Notes under the pieces: model-generated
Database searches by the model: none
The model's input: only the letters and a program-made list of their open reading frames with translations
What the model was told of the DNA's origin: nothing
NCBI GenBank assembly: GCA_030562195.1
Contig: JAUJPP010000007.1
Coordinates: 29,013,769-29,077,768, forward strand
Direction: 5' to 3'
Source of the DNA: Nipponacmea schrenckii
Lineage: Eukaryota > Mollusca > Gastropoda > Lottiidae
DNA: 64,000 nucleotides
Program-made: the position numbers and the translations under genes
Shown here: one piece after another, positions 33,091-44,865 of the stretch
Numbering within the stretch: position 1 is the stretch's first letter
How the letters are laid out: each line of letters starts with the position of its first letter

Positions 33091-36000
33091 TTATGGAGCT
33101 ACAGTATAATACGGTTTATCTGAAACAAAATTGTTATATTCGGTGTCGGTCATCAGACTGTAAATTGGTTGAGCTAGTGACTGATCACAATTACTTGATG
33201 GTGCACCAATAATACCAACTGTAACGTATTCCCGTGTTTTCATTTCTTCACAGACCACTGCTCCTCCATCATCTCCCTTTAATTTATCAAAACACATGTT
33301 ATTCTACACTAATTTAGGCCTAGATTAGAATTTTCAAAATCTAAGTAAGTTTAAATTAACCGGAGGACAATAACTAGAAAGAAGTGTTCATCGTCCGATT
33401 TTGATCCTAAGATCTGATCCAATACATTGATCACACAAACTATCAACAAAGACTATTTAAATTCTTGCTCCTAGATTGTTCACAAACAGATTTGTGCTTC
33501 TATTAGGTTGAGACCGATAACTAAAAATACGTCCATTTAAAAATCCTCCAATTTTAATTTGTCTAATATCTCATCAGTTCCGATGATCATAATTATCATC
33601 TGACAGAACACAATGAAGTGACGATAAATTGTCTAGATATATCGTCTCTTCTTCTTACAGACTATTACTAGGCCTAGTGTGGCTGGTAGAAAAAGACCAC
33701 CATGTGAATAATACCCAAAGAATGTTGTTGTTAATAAGAATGGATCAATTGGTGACACAATGGGGAACCAAACTCAAATTATCTGCCCCTAAAGATGGCG
33801 CCACCGACTAGGGTCCCGGAAGTCGCCATCACGCCTACTGACAGCCATACTTCCATTAGTAGGCGATTGTGAATCATGCCTAAAACTTGTTGTTGTGTTG
33901 CGGGATGTTCGAAGAGAGGACCGTTAAAATCAGAAAAGCCAATATGGTGCTCACAATAAATGTTGACGAACGAATCGACCTACTCGGACCTGCACGGAAG
34001 CGTTTAAAATAGTTTGGTATATACCCGAAAAACAGTATCAGTAGTCCATATGTATCTGGTCTACGTCTACAGGGCACGAATTTTCATAACAAAATGAAAA
34101 TAATATTTACTTATACAGAATGTTGGGGTTCTCAGGTGCAACAATTCACAGACTTTATTATATATTTAGGCCTATTAGCATAATTATATTTTTATGTGAT
34201 GTTTGTGCAAAAAAACACTACTTACAGTACAAGCAACAGAACCACCTCCAGCCACGGTATAACAAATACCATTAGTACTTTGCTTACATCCTTCCAGATC
34301 TATAGTTACATCCCCTTCTCGTGGATTTGTGTTGGGAACTACATGTACAATTAAATTATAGGTACAATATGGATTAAAAGCAAGATCGAGGACAAAGCAA
34401 TCAATTAAACAATGAAAGACAGAGACATGTGATGTCACTGCTATGAATCTTGGTGGCCTCATATCCTTTTTGAGGTTCAACATAATATAAGGGACAGAAT
34501 GCAAAGATTTTCATTAAAAAAACCGTTACATTATACCATATAAAATTGCTATATTTACATCAACGTGGGCCTATCTACTTGATTTTTAAGGTGATGTGGT
34601 AAGATAACTATAGAATTTAGACTAACATATTTGAATACATTTTGCTCCGAAAAAAAACCCCCAAAAACAGGAATTATGCTTCTTCACATATTGACCTTAA
34701 AGTTACTTACATCCTTTATATATTTCACCAAAACCAACAAGTTTACAAGTTGATTCATCTACCGTCATTTGAGGGTTAATGACACAAGCAGGTGCTGAAC
34801 TAGTGCTATTAAATGTAATTGGTGTTGATAGGCTAATTGCAACCAAATCTGTGAATGATAAATATCAGATATTAGTTAAAGGTGTGCCCTACCTTATATC
34901 GTCTCAGGAAAGGGATTTCTCAGCTAAACGAATGTATGTTTGCAATTAACTGGAGAAAAATTGAAGTCTACAATTCAGTGTTTTTCATCAGTCTAATTTA
35001 TACCTTATAAAAAAGTAATTCGGGTAAACTGAACCACGGTCCGATCATTTATTAAGGAGTGTGGCTTCTAGTTAATCAGATATCATATAGTGCAGACTTA
35101 CCACCAGGATTTGTGCTCATTAATGGGTTATCCAAGACAATTGTTTGCTCAGTACCAGACAGTGCAGACGTGTCCTGTACACCGATAACAGCTTCGACAG
35201 TGCTAAAACCTTGAATACTGAAATAAAGGAATTCAGAAATGTAGAATAATACGTAGGCTAACTACGGCCCATAAACACGGGTTTTGACACGGTCTCATTA
35301 ATGAGGAAGTATGCCGAATGGGTTGTGGTTTAGACGCGATGACTACAACATCGTTTGTAACAGAAAACAGACACGTGGAATTGGGAATTTCTTGTCCAAA
35401 CTGCGAGGAACTTAATAATGATGTTCTAAACAATTTTCATTGATAAAAAGAGTAGCAAAATGTTGGTATATTTATGCAAATGAAATCGAAAGCAGAACTA
35501 TTCTACAGAGAGCACAAGTTAGCCATTGTTGTTCCTGTCAATGGCCAGAATGCCCAATCATCATCGATTTGCAAAGCCAATCACATACAATGTTTTCGAT
35601 GATCTCAATCTTGGAATATATGATATAATATAATAAGGCGGATAATAAAACTGACCCGGCTATATAACTGTAGCACCCTTGTGACGTGAGTATAGTTGTC
35701 TCGTCGATGATGATACCAGAGCAGAAACAAGTTCTAATAGGACCCGTTGTATAAATGGGTGACTGGAAACATACAATACCCGGGTATTTATCCTCTTGTG
35801 CAACTTGTCCACCAACAATTCTTTTCATCAGGCTTGGTTTTGGTGCACTGTATTTGGAATATTCACATTCTGAAATATAATTAGTTAATGGTACTTTGTA
35901 TACGGCCTATTCGCAATCTAAATCATTCATTGTTAAAATATCGTTGGAAAATGTGGAGCCTCCCTCTGCACATATCTGTTCCCAATAAAAGCTAGTTCAT

Positions 36001-39000
36001 AAATATTTTATATGTACCTATTGCACCCCACATGGCGTTGCCCGTCTTCATTAGCCCATTAGGTGCAACAGAGTGGGACATTTCATTTCACATATAAGTA
36101 ACTGGTCCTTCCATAACTAGAGTTATGTCCCATGCCTTGTGAACACGTGTACTCAACACGTGATAGAAATGCATGTACTTTACAGAGCTAGTGCGTTATG
36201 AAGAACTACAATGGTGTGTATTCATTTCATTTCAATAACAGGTTTAATACAACAAATTACTGGTGGAAACAGTCATTGATAGTAAATTGAGTTTGGTGTC
36301 CTTATTTAAATAAAGCATTCATTCCTAAACACAAAATTAGTTGCCATAACTAACATTTGATGTGTTCCGTCGTCATAATGGAATTGAGGTATGACTGAAC
36401 GAATAAAAAAACAAATATCGTGTTCAGGTTTAACTGAATGAAAGATAGCTTGCATTTCATCCTTAAATAATTGCCTAGTCTCACAAAAACGATGAATTAA
36501 ACACCGCTAACACCACAGCCAATTTGAAGAAGTCACAGTAAATATTAGTATGTGCGGATATCGAGGTTTCCGGATTATCGGCTACTGGTTAAAACTGATT
36601 CGACTTGTGATATGAATGATTTACTTACTGTCAGGAATGGGTGTTGTGGTTGGAGTTGCCGTTGTTGTTGCAGCAGCTGATGTCGTTGTTGTATCTAACG
36701 GAGTGGTTGTAGCCACAGGACTTGTCTTAGCCACAGTAGTTGTCGTAGCTGCAGGAGTTGTTGTTGCCACAGAAATTGTTGTAGCTGCAGGAGTGGTTGT
36801 AGCTGCAGGGGTTGTTGTAGCCACAGGAGTTGTTGTAGATGCAGAAGTTGTTGTAGCCGCAGCAGTTGTTGCGGCTACAGGAGTTGTCGTAGCTACAGGA
36901 GTTGTCGTAACTGCGGCACTTGTCGTAGCTGAGGCAGTTGTCGTAGCTGCGGCAGTTGTCGTAGCTGCGGCAGTTGTCGTAGCTGCGACAGTTGTCGTAG
37001 CTGCGGCAGTTGTCTTATCTGCAGAAGTTGTTGGAGCTGCAACAGTTGTTGAAGCTGCAGGAGTTGTTGGAACTGGTGAAGTTGTTATAGCCACAGGAGT
37101 TGTTGAATCGGGGGCTGCTGCAGCTGTAGGAGTTGTTGGAACTGAAGTAGTGGTTGTGGCCACAGGAGTTGTTGTAACTGCAGGAGTTGTTGTAACTGCA
37201 AGAGTTGTAGCTGCAGGAGTGGTTGTAGCTGCAGGAGTTGTTGCAGCTGTAGGGGTTGTTGTAGCCACAGGAGATGTTGTAGCCACGACAGTTGTCGTAG
37301 CTGCAGCAGTCGTTGTAGATGCTGGAGTTGTTGCTGGTACAGGAGTTGTCGTCGCCACAGAAGTTGTCACTGCAGGAGTGGTTGTAGCTACAGGAGTTGT
37401 TGTAGCTGCAGGAGTTGCTGTAGCTGCAGGGGTTGTTGTAGCCACAGGAGATGTTGTAGCCGCAGCAGTTGTCGTAGCAGCAGCAGTTGTTGTAGCTACA
37501 GGAGTTGTTGTGGCTACAGGAGTTGTCGTCGCCACAGGAGTTGTCGTCGCAACAGGAGTTGTCGTAGCTGCATTAGTTGTCGTAGCATCAGAGGTTGTTG
37601 TAGTTTCAGCAGTTGTTGTAGCCACAGGAGTTGTCGTAGCTGCAGAAGTTGTTGAAGTCGCAAGAGTTGTTGTGGCTGCAGAAGTTATTGGAACTGGTGG
37701 AGTTGTTGTTTCTACAGGAGTTGTTGTATCAGGAGCTGCTGCAGCTGTAGAAGTTGTTGAAACTGTAGCCACAGGAGTTGTTGTAGCTGCAGGAGTTGTT
37801 GTAGGTGCAAGAGTTGTTGTAGCCACAGGAGTTGTTGTAGCTGCAGGAATTGTTGTAGCCACAGGGGATGTTGTGGCTGCAGCAGTTGTTGTAGCCACAG
37901 GAGTTGTTGCTGCAGGAGTTGTTGTTGCTGCGGGAGTTGTTGTTGCTGCGGGAGTTGTTGTAAGTACAGGCGTTTGTGTAGTAGCTGATGTTGTTACTGG
38001 TTCACATGGCAGACTATCTCTCATATTCGGACACTGGCAACATGCTTCAAGCGAACTTCCGACACACATGACGTCTTTAAATTGAGCTGAAACATCATTT
38101 AAATATTACATACAGAGTATTATATTGTATGCAGAGTTGGGTATAATTCTCAATCACAGAAAAACAAATGGATCATAGATTTTCTTATGTTTACGGAACA
38201 AAGGTATTGATTTGAGTTTTCGATTTTTGAGTAAATATCAGTGACATTAAGCTTTCTAAAAAATTTAACCCAATTTTGACAATCTGTGATCAATAATAAC
38301 CAATAGAAATATGTACTTTCGCATTACTTTAGTTGGATATGTTGGAGCGGTTGTGAGGTTTTATCCGAAGACTGACAAAGATAGAACTCTTGGCAATACG
38401 GCACATAATGGAAGTCGGGGAAACTGTCAATGTAAACCCGGCACTCGGGGCCACAAAACATATCTATAATGTCCTATTTAGCTTGCTCAAATTCATAGTC
38501 TATACATTGATATGATGTACAATTATTATTCTCTGATACAATCAGTTATACACCTGTAACTGCAGACCGAAAAATCTGCCTTAATTCAATCCCCTGATAG
38601 ATAGTTCGACAATCTGCTGGAGTAGCCGAACATATTTTTAAAATAGCTATCAGAGGTAGCTGTTTCGGTCTACTGTGATAAGTGTTTCAAATTTGAGTAA
38701 AATCTAAATAAAGTATATAAAAGGGTGACCCGGGGACGTGAAGTGACTATAAATGTAGTGTTTAAATAATACTCACCGAATGTTTCACAATACGCTGGTG
38801 TAGTTGTCGTTGGCACTGGAGTCGTCGTTGGCATTGGTGTTGTAGTAGGGCACCCCGAAATTTGTGGGGCAACGGTTGGACAGGTACAACAATCACTCAA
38901 TGTGAATTCATTACAGAACAAACTTGGGTCATGTGCTATAAAATAGAATTATAATCAAATATAATTTTAAAACAACTAATTTCGTATGATAAATAAGAAC

Positions 39001-41384
39001 ACTATACGGATATATTACTTTTCTATTTTGTACCGACATTTCAATCTAGTATAACCATAATAGTGGTCTAAATTTACCTAATGTTAAAGATCATCCTCTT
39101 GTCATCTTTCTCTACATTGAAAACCATAGCCTAAAAACTCAAAACATTGCTAAATATGCTCATTTAGCCCAATTGCAAAAATATTTTTCAAAAATATTTC
39201 CATGTACCTATTAATCATAAATATCGAAATAAAGTGGTCACCAAAAGGCTATATAATGCTCACAGATTAGCTAATTTTATTGCAGCATTAATCTATGCTA
39301 AAAATCATCGAATACGCATATCTCCAAGGCCGTCAAAATTTAACGGATGTGATATCTAAGTATTCCAAAGCTTTAAACAAATATCTTTTTGGTGAAATTT
39401 GACATGAGACACTTGCCGTTTTGATAACACAATGTTAAATTTTATTCATAGCAACTGCTTTTTCACTTACCAAATACTGCACACCTTTGGTCTGCGGGAT
39501 CTGCAAGTGTCGGGATAGTTACAGTTGTAGTAAAGGCAACTGTAGTGGTCGGCACTGGAGTTGTAGTTGTTGGTACTGTAGTTGTGGGGACAGTAGTTTT
39601 TGGTACTGTAGTTGGTACAGTAGTTATTGGTACTGTAGTTGGTACAGTGGTTGTTGGTACTGTAGTTGGTACAGTTGTTGTGGGGACTGTAGTTGTTACA
39701 GTAGTTGTTGGTACTGTAGTTGGTACAGTGGTTATTGGTACTGTAGTTGGTACTGTAGTAGTTGGTACTGTAGTTGGTACAGTGGTTGTTGGTACTGTAG
39801 TTTGTACAGTAGTTGTGGGTACTGTAGTTGGTACAGTAGTAGTTGGTACTGTAGTTAGTACAGTGGTTGTTGGTACTGTAGTTGGTACAGTGGTTGTTGG
39901 TACTGTAGTTGGTACAGTAGTGGTTGGTACTGTAGTTGCTACAGTGGTTGTTGGTTCTGTAGTTGGTACAGTAGTTATGGGTACTGTAGTTGGTACAGTA
40001 GTAGTTGGTACTGTAGTTGGTACAGTGGTTGTTGGTACTGTAGTTGGTAAAGTGGTTGTTGATACTGTAGTTGGTACAGTAGTTGTTGGTTTTGTTGTTG
40101 GTACAGTGGTTGTGGGTACTGTAGTTGGTACAGTAGTTTTTGGTACTGTAGTTGGTACAGTAGTTTTTGGCACTGTGGGTGTTGTATAGCCCGGTACATT
40201 CGCACATTTTGAAAGGCAGAGTTTGCAAAGTTCTAAATAAAGAATGAAAATTTGTGTATGAGAAAAATATTCATCTGCTCAAAAATGACCGTATAAAAGT
40301 TCGGATTTCAAAAAATTTAATAAAATAAAAAATAATACTACAACTTAGTTTAAATATTCCATTCTTAGGTATTCAACTTGTTTCATAAGGCATTATAATA
40401 AATGTTGTACAGGAAAATAATCAGGGTTTACCTGGCATACTACAATACGCTGGTTCAGTCACTGTCTTGCATCTGTCGGGGAAAACAGCTGAAAAAAAGA
40501 TGGTTTCTCCGAATTAAGTTTATGGTGCAGCTACTAAGAGTATGATTTGTATACCATATTATTTGTGGAAATGCCGAAGTAAAATACAAACTAAAGCTGG
40601 GTTGAAATGAAACTAAAACTAACACACTTATGAATTCAGAATGATAAACTTGCACGAAACAATTGTATGTCAATGCTAAAGGGGTAAATGCTGAAAACTT
40701 ACCACAAATAGGATCAGGTCCTGACGCGACTGTGGTTGTCTCACATCCTATTCCAAGTAATTCTGTATGAAAAAAAAAGATTTAGGTTGCGATTGATATC
40801 TGATATGATTAATAATTCACAATAAATATGATTGTTGTGAATATGAATATGATAAATGCGGTATACTTGTAAATATGAATGTGATAAATGTGGTATAGTT
40901 GTAAATGTGAATGTGATAAATGCGGTATACTTGTAAATATGAATGTGATAAATGTGGTATAGTTGTAAATATGATTGTGATAAATGTGGTATAGTTGTAA
41001 ATATGATTGTGATAAATGTGGTATAGTTGTAAATATGAATGTGATAAATGTGGTATAGTTGTAAATATGAATGTGATAAATTTAATGTGCTTTATAAGTA
41101 AATAAACTTATTGAAAATAATGTGATAAGTTATTTGAATATTTTCCACTGAAAATAATGATGGTCGTACACGAAGTTGTAATTTTGATTGTGATATAAAT
41201 AAATAAAACATACAAAGTATGGCATATTATATAACTTATTTTATAATTTAAACCTACAAATTACTTAAATAACTATATTTTATAAGGATATATATCTTTC
41301 CTACTTACGGCAAGTATAACTGACAGATTTTACTGGTCTAAAGACCGAGATGAGACAAACTAGAACCAGTATCCTCGACATCAT
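33091..41384 (-). CDS. Secreted mucin-like protein with dead trypsin-like domain, 11 exons
   Basis: Exons by GT-AG sites are 41309-41384, 40703-40762, 40432-40488, 39471-40232, 38777-38935, 36629-38086, 35656-35869, 35102-35217, 34711-34848, 34226-34338 and 33091-33303. They total 3366 bases, all phases match, and they encode about 1121 residues. A signal peptide (MMSRILVLVCLISVFRPVKS) leads into short Cys modules. A TTTVPTTVP-type mucin segment (exon 4), a second Cys module and a longer ATTTPVATT segment (exon 6) follow. The last ~250 residues form a trypsin-like domain starting IVGGQVA. The catalytic His region is LTSQGC instead of TAAHC, the Asp is kept (DLVAISL) and the Ser region is KGDDGG instead of GDSGG. 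It should be a heavily O-glycosylated, non-proteolytic secreted protein, perhaps of mucus or a matrix. Exon 11 is the part copied through the array. Confidence 0.85.
33629..33870. repeat. Intron-10 segment that seeds the array-unit boundary
   Basis: The sequence from 'ctaggcctagtgtggctgg' to 'taggcgatt' is the ancestral copy of the boundary segment found at 6084, 25345 and 30835. After 33870 the match stops, defining one breakpoint of the original duplication. Confidence 0.6.
33875..33960 (+). pseudogene. Possible THAP-domain N-terminus remnant
   Basis: An ATG at 33875 opens MPKTCCCVAGCSKRGPLKSE, which has the M-P-x-x-C-x-V-x-G-C start typical of THAP domains. It reaches a stop within about 27 codons, and no further THAP motif (W, P, AVPTIF) is seen. 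It may be a relic of a P-type transposon or a THAP gene inside intron 10. Confidence 0.3.
36629..38086 (-). repeat. Coding minisatellite: Thr/Ala/Pro/Val mucin domain (exon 6)
   Basis: About 470 codons of imperfect 15- to 18-base repeats encode ATTTPVATT-type units. The plus-strand antisense frame is open too, purely because of the repeat, and should not be annotated as a gene. Occasional non-Thr interruptions (AAAAPDTTTPVETT, AAAAPDSTTPVAIT) mark a higher-order repeat. Confidence 0.8.
39540..40180 (-). repeat. Coding minisatellite: TTVPTTTVP mucin domain (exon 4)
   Basis: About 210 codons of 27- to 30-base units encode TTVPTTTVP. Three reading frames stay open across it, so open frames on either strand here are repeat artefacts apart from the spliced frame. 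Confidence 0.8.
40830..41075. repeat. 32-bp tandem repeat in intron 1
   Basis: Seven to eight units of about 32 bases, such as TGTAAATATGAATGTGATAA followed by ATGTGGTATAGT, alternate between 'atgcggtatact' and 'atgtggtatagt' versions. It lies in the first intron of the mucin gene. Confidence 0.8.
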
Positions 41385-41421
41385 CTTGACTAATCTGAAG
41401 AATCATCATTTCGAAACCCCA

Positions 41422-41429
41422 CTTTTATC
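41422..41429 (-). promoter_or_regulatory. TATA-like box of the mucin-protease-homologue gene
   Basis: On the minus strand AGATAAAAGT lies about 38-45 bases upstream of the first ATG (41384), consistent with a very short 5' UTR. No other core element is clear. Confidence 0.35.
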
Positions 41430-41493
41430 TTGTTAACCCTACCTAAGACACCTGTCAATATTTTTCTATGATATACATTTTAGTTTTCAAATT

Positions 41494-41868
41494 ATGTTGA
41501 ATCAAAACACAGCCCATCGATTAACTGTATTAATCAAGTCAGATCCTATAATGATGACACAGGGATTGTTTACGTACAACATATATCTGGAAACTGTTTT
41601 TAAACGTGCCAAGACGGTAAAGTGCAGTATTTTCTTATCTTTGATTATTTGTTTTCTTATTTTTTTATTCATAGTGACAACACTCCCTTGTTCTCATCGA
41701 TATGCTCTTTCAAATATACCGACACACTATAATAGGTCCACACCATCCTGGAGAACCTCTTTAAATAAAAATTATACCCAAAAAGTCTTATATAAATTCC
41801 GGGAAGGGCAATATGATAAGCAGGATGCGTTTAGTCTAGAAATGACGATGCAGGGTGTTGTTTTCTAA
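41494..41868 (+). CDS. Possible type II membrane protein, first exon (124 codons)
   Basis: An ATG frame diverges from the mucin gene, about 110 bases from its start. It has a ~40-residue cytosolic-type N-terminus, one strong hydrophobic segment (CSIFLSLIICFLIFLFIVTT, about residues 48-67), then a polar stretch with an N-glycosylation sequon. That shape is usual for Golgi glycosyl- or sulfotransferases, but no catalytic part follows, and a GT at 'atgcag/ggtgtt' is only a weak donor. It may be a chance ORF. Confidence 0.3.
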   Translation: MLNQNTAHRLTVLIKSDPIMMTQGLFTYNIYLETVFKRAKTVKCSIFLSLIICFLIFLFIVTTLPCSHRYALSNIPTHYNRSTPSWRTSLNKNYTQKVLYKFREGQYDKQDAFSLEMTMQGVVF

Positions 41869-42199
41869 TAATCTGTGGCGTCATGACGGTGAAATACGCC
41901 AAAATTTATGAAAACTATACACAAAAATCCACAGAGTTATCTGAAAGTTTTAATTAGAATAATTCTGGCGTTGATTTTTGAACCTGTTTTGAAATGTATA
42001 AATATTTAATGTTTCGTTTTATATGTTCAAATGTATATTCGTTTCGTTTAATATTGCAAGGAATTCTCCCTGAGGCAGAAACAAGAAATTCTCCCGAATG
42101 TTCCTTATCCTCCATTTTACTTTCTCATTTCGTAAGAGAAAGTCTTCTTTCTGCATCCTCTCCGAGAATTAGACATGTATAAAGCCGAGTGATCTACTC

Positions 42200-42658
42200 T
42201 TCAGAAATTTATTTGGGGTGTATATTGTAATCGCCCCGGTAGTCCGTCGGTCCGTTCACATTTGTTTGTGCTAACTTTAATGGCTACAATTCTTTACGGA
42301 TTCTTTTGGGTTTTATTTTGTGGGTCAGTGTCATTATGAAGTCTGAAGATGTTCCCTATTGATTTTAGTGATGATCTGATAATTTTCAGCGAAATATTGT
42401 GTCTAACTTAATGTTTTTCGCCCCATCACCCATAGGGTGAAACTTGTGCTGACTGTACAGGCCACAATTGTTTAGGGATTCTTTTTATTTTTATTTTGTG
42501 GGTCAGTGTCATTATGAAGATGATCCCTATCGATTTTTGTGATCATCCGATAATTTTTTACAGAAATATTGTGTCTCACTTCGCGTTTTTCGACCCGTTA
42601 CCACTAGGGTGCAACTCGTGCTCACACTACAGGCTACAATTCTTTATGGATTCTTTTT
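42200..42658 (+). repeat. Interspersed repeat with ~200-bp internal period, host of the HINE
   Basis: Units beginning near 42252, 42440 and 42610 share 'gctacaattctttatggatt', 'attttgtgggtcagtgtcat' and 'gatcatctgataattttt'. The third unit is interrupted at the T-run before 42659 by the next element and resumes at about 44866 ('tttttattttgtgggtcagt'). Confidence 0.65.
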
Positions 42659-44865
42659 ATACGCCCACATGGAAATGTGGACGTATATTGCCGTCGCCCC
42701 TGTCCGTCCGTCCGTCCGTCGGTCCGTCCACATTTGTTGTATCCACGATAGAGGCTACAGTTTTTATCCGATCTTAATGAAACTTGGTATACATGTATAT
42801 ATTGATGATATCTCGGTCAAGTTCGAAAATGGAAATATGGAATGAACGGTTTTTGAGTTATTGCACTTGACTTAGTAAAAACGTGTCAAATTTGGGTTGT
42901 ATCCACAATAGAGGCTACAGTTTTTATCCGATCTTAATAAAACTTGGTATACATGTATATATTGATGATATCTCGGTCAAGTTCAAAATGAAAATTATCG
43001 AATGAACGGTTTTTGAGTTATTGCACTTGACTTAGTAAAAACGCGTCAAATTTGAGTTGTATCCACAATAGAGGCTACAGTTTTTATCCGATCTTAATAA
43101 AACTTGGTATACATGTATATATTGATGATATCTCGGTCAAGTTCGAAAATGGAAATTATCGAATCAACGGATTTTGAGTTATTGCCCTTGACTTAGTAAA
43201 AACGTGTCAAATTTGGGTTGTATCCACAATAGAGGCTACAGTTTTTATCCGATCTTAATAAAACTTGGTATACATGTATATATTGATGATATCTCGGTCA
43301 AGTTCAAAATGAAAATTATCGAATGAACGGTTTTTGAGTTATTGCCCTTGACTTAGTAAAAACGCGTCAAATTTGGGTTGTATCCACGATAGAGGCTACA
43401 GTTTTTATCTGATCTTAATGAAACTTGGTATACATGTATATATTGATGATATCTCGGTCAAGTTCAAAAATGGAAATTATCGAATGAACGGATTTTGAGT
43501 TATTGCACTTGACTTAGTAAAAATGCGTCAAATTTGGGTTGTATCCACGATAGAGGCTACAGTTTTTATCCGATCTTAATGAAACTTGGTATACATGTAT
43601 ATATTAAGGATATCTCGGTCAAGTTCGAAAATGGAATTTAACGAATGAACGGATTTTGAGTTATTGCACTTGACTTAGTAAAAACGCGTCAAATTTGAGT
43701 TGTATCCACAATAGAGGCTACAGTTTTTATCCGATCTTAATAAAACTTGGTATACATGTATATATTGATGATATCTCGGTCAAGTTCGAAAATGGAAATT
43801 ATCGAATCAACGGATTTTGAGTTATTGCCCTTGACTTAGTAAAAACGCGCCAAATTTGGGTTGTATCCACGATAGAGGCTACAGTTTTTATCTGATCTTA
43901 ATGAAACTTGGTATACATGTATGTATTGATCAGATCTCAGTCAAGTTCGAAAATGGAAATATGGAATGAACGGATTTTGAGTTATTGCCCTTGACTTAGT
44001 AAAAACGCGTCAAATTAGGGTTGTATCCAAGATAGAGGCTAAAGTTTTTATCCAATCTTAATGAAACTTGGTATGCATGTATGGAAATTATCGAAAGAAC
44101 AGATTTTTATACGCCCACATGAATATCTGGATGTATATTGTCGTTGCCCCTGTCCGTCGGTCTCGGTCCGTCAACATTAGTTGTAGACGCTATAGAAGCT
44201 ACAATTTTATATGGATTTTAATGAAACTTAGTATGAGCATTGGTATTGATAAGACGGCAGTTAAGTTCGATTTGGACAATTTTTAGATAAACAGTTTTTG
44301 AGTTATTGCCCCTGCCTCTATATTTGTTGTAGACACAATAGAAGCTACAATTTTCAATGGATTTTAATGAAACTTGGTGTGAGCATTGGAATTGATAAGA
44401 CAGCGGTCAACTCCGAATTTGAAGATTTTTCAATGAACTGTTTTGAGTTAATTGCCATTGACTTCGTGAAATTGCGTCAAGATTCTATTATGGTTTCAAT
44501 AAGAAGCTTTAATTTTCAAAAGATTTTGATGGAACTTGGTGTAAGCATCAGAATAGATAAGACATTAGTCAAGTTTGAATTTCCGACTTTTTTAATGAAT
44601 GGTTTTTGATTTATTGTCCTTGACTTAGTAATATTGCGTCAAAAATATTTGTGGGTGCACTATAAGCTACAATTTTTTGATAGATTTGATGAAACTTGGT
44701 ATGAGTATTGAAATAGATAAGATGGTGGTCAAGTTTAAATTTGAGGATTTTCCATAAACAGTTTTTGAGTTTTTGCCCTTGACTTCAATATCCATTTAGC
44801 TCAATTTATTTTTCAAATTCAATGCTGCCAGTGGGCGTATGTTACCTTGCCTGGCAAGCTATCTT
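42659..44865 (+). mobile_element. HINE/pearl-like non-autonomous Helentron with 160-bp tandem core
   Basis: The left end ATACGCCCACATGG and the right subterminal CCAGTGGGCGTAT (44828-44840) are inverted repeats. The right end continues with a small hairpin CTTGCCTGGCAAG and then CTATC. The body is a tandem array: near-identical 160-161 bp units start at 42736, 42896, 43057, 43218, 43378, 43539, 43700, 43861 and 44021, then more divergent units run to about 44810. Subterminal inverted repeats, internal tandem repeats, a 3' hairpin and a T-run target fit the HINE/pearl class. It encodes no protein. Confidence 0.7.

Noticed and set aside
36616..38085. 489-codon plus-strand ORF rich in Val/Ala
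   Set aside because: It is the antisense shadow of the Thr-rich coding minisatellite of exon 6; the minus-strand frame has splice sites, signal peptide and matching phases.
39487..40228. Several long frames on both strands over the exon-4 repeat
   Set aside because: The repeat lacks stops in multiple frames; only the frame joined by phase-1 splice sites is kept.
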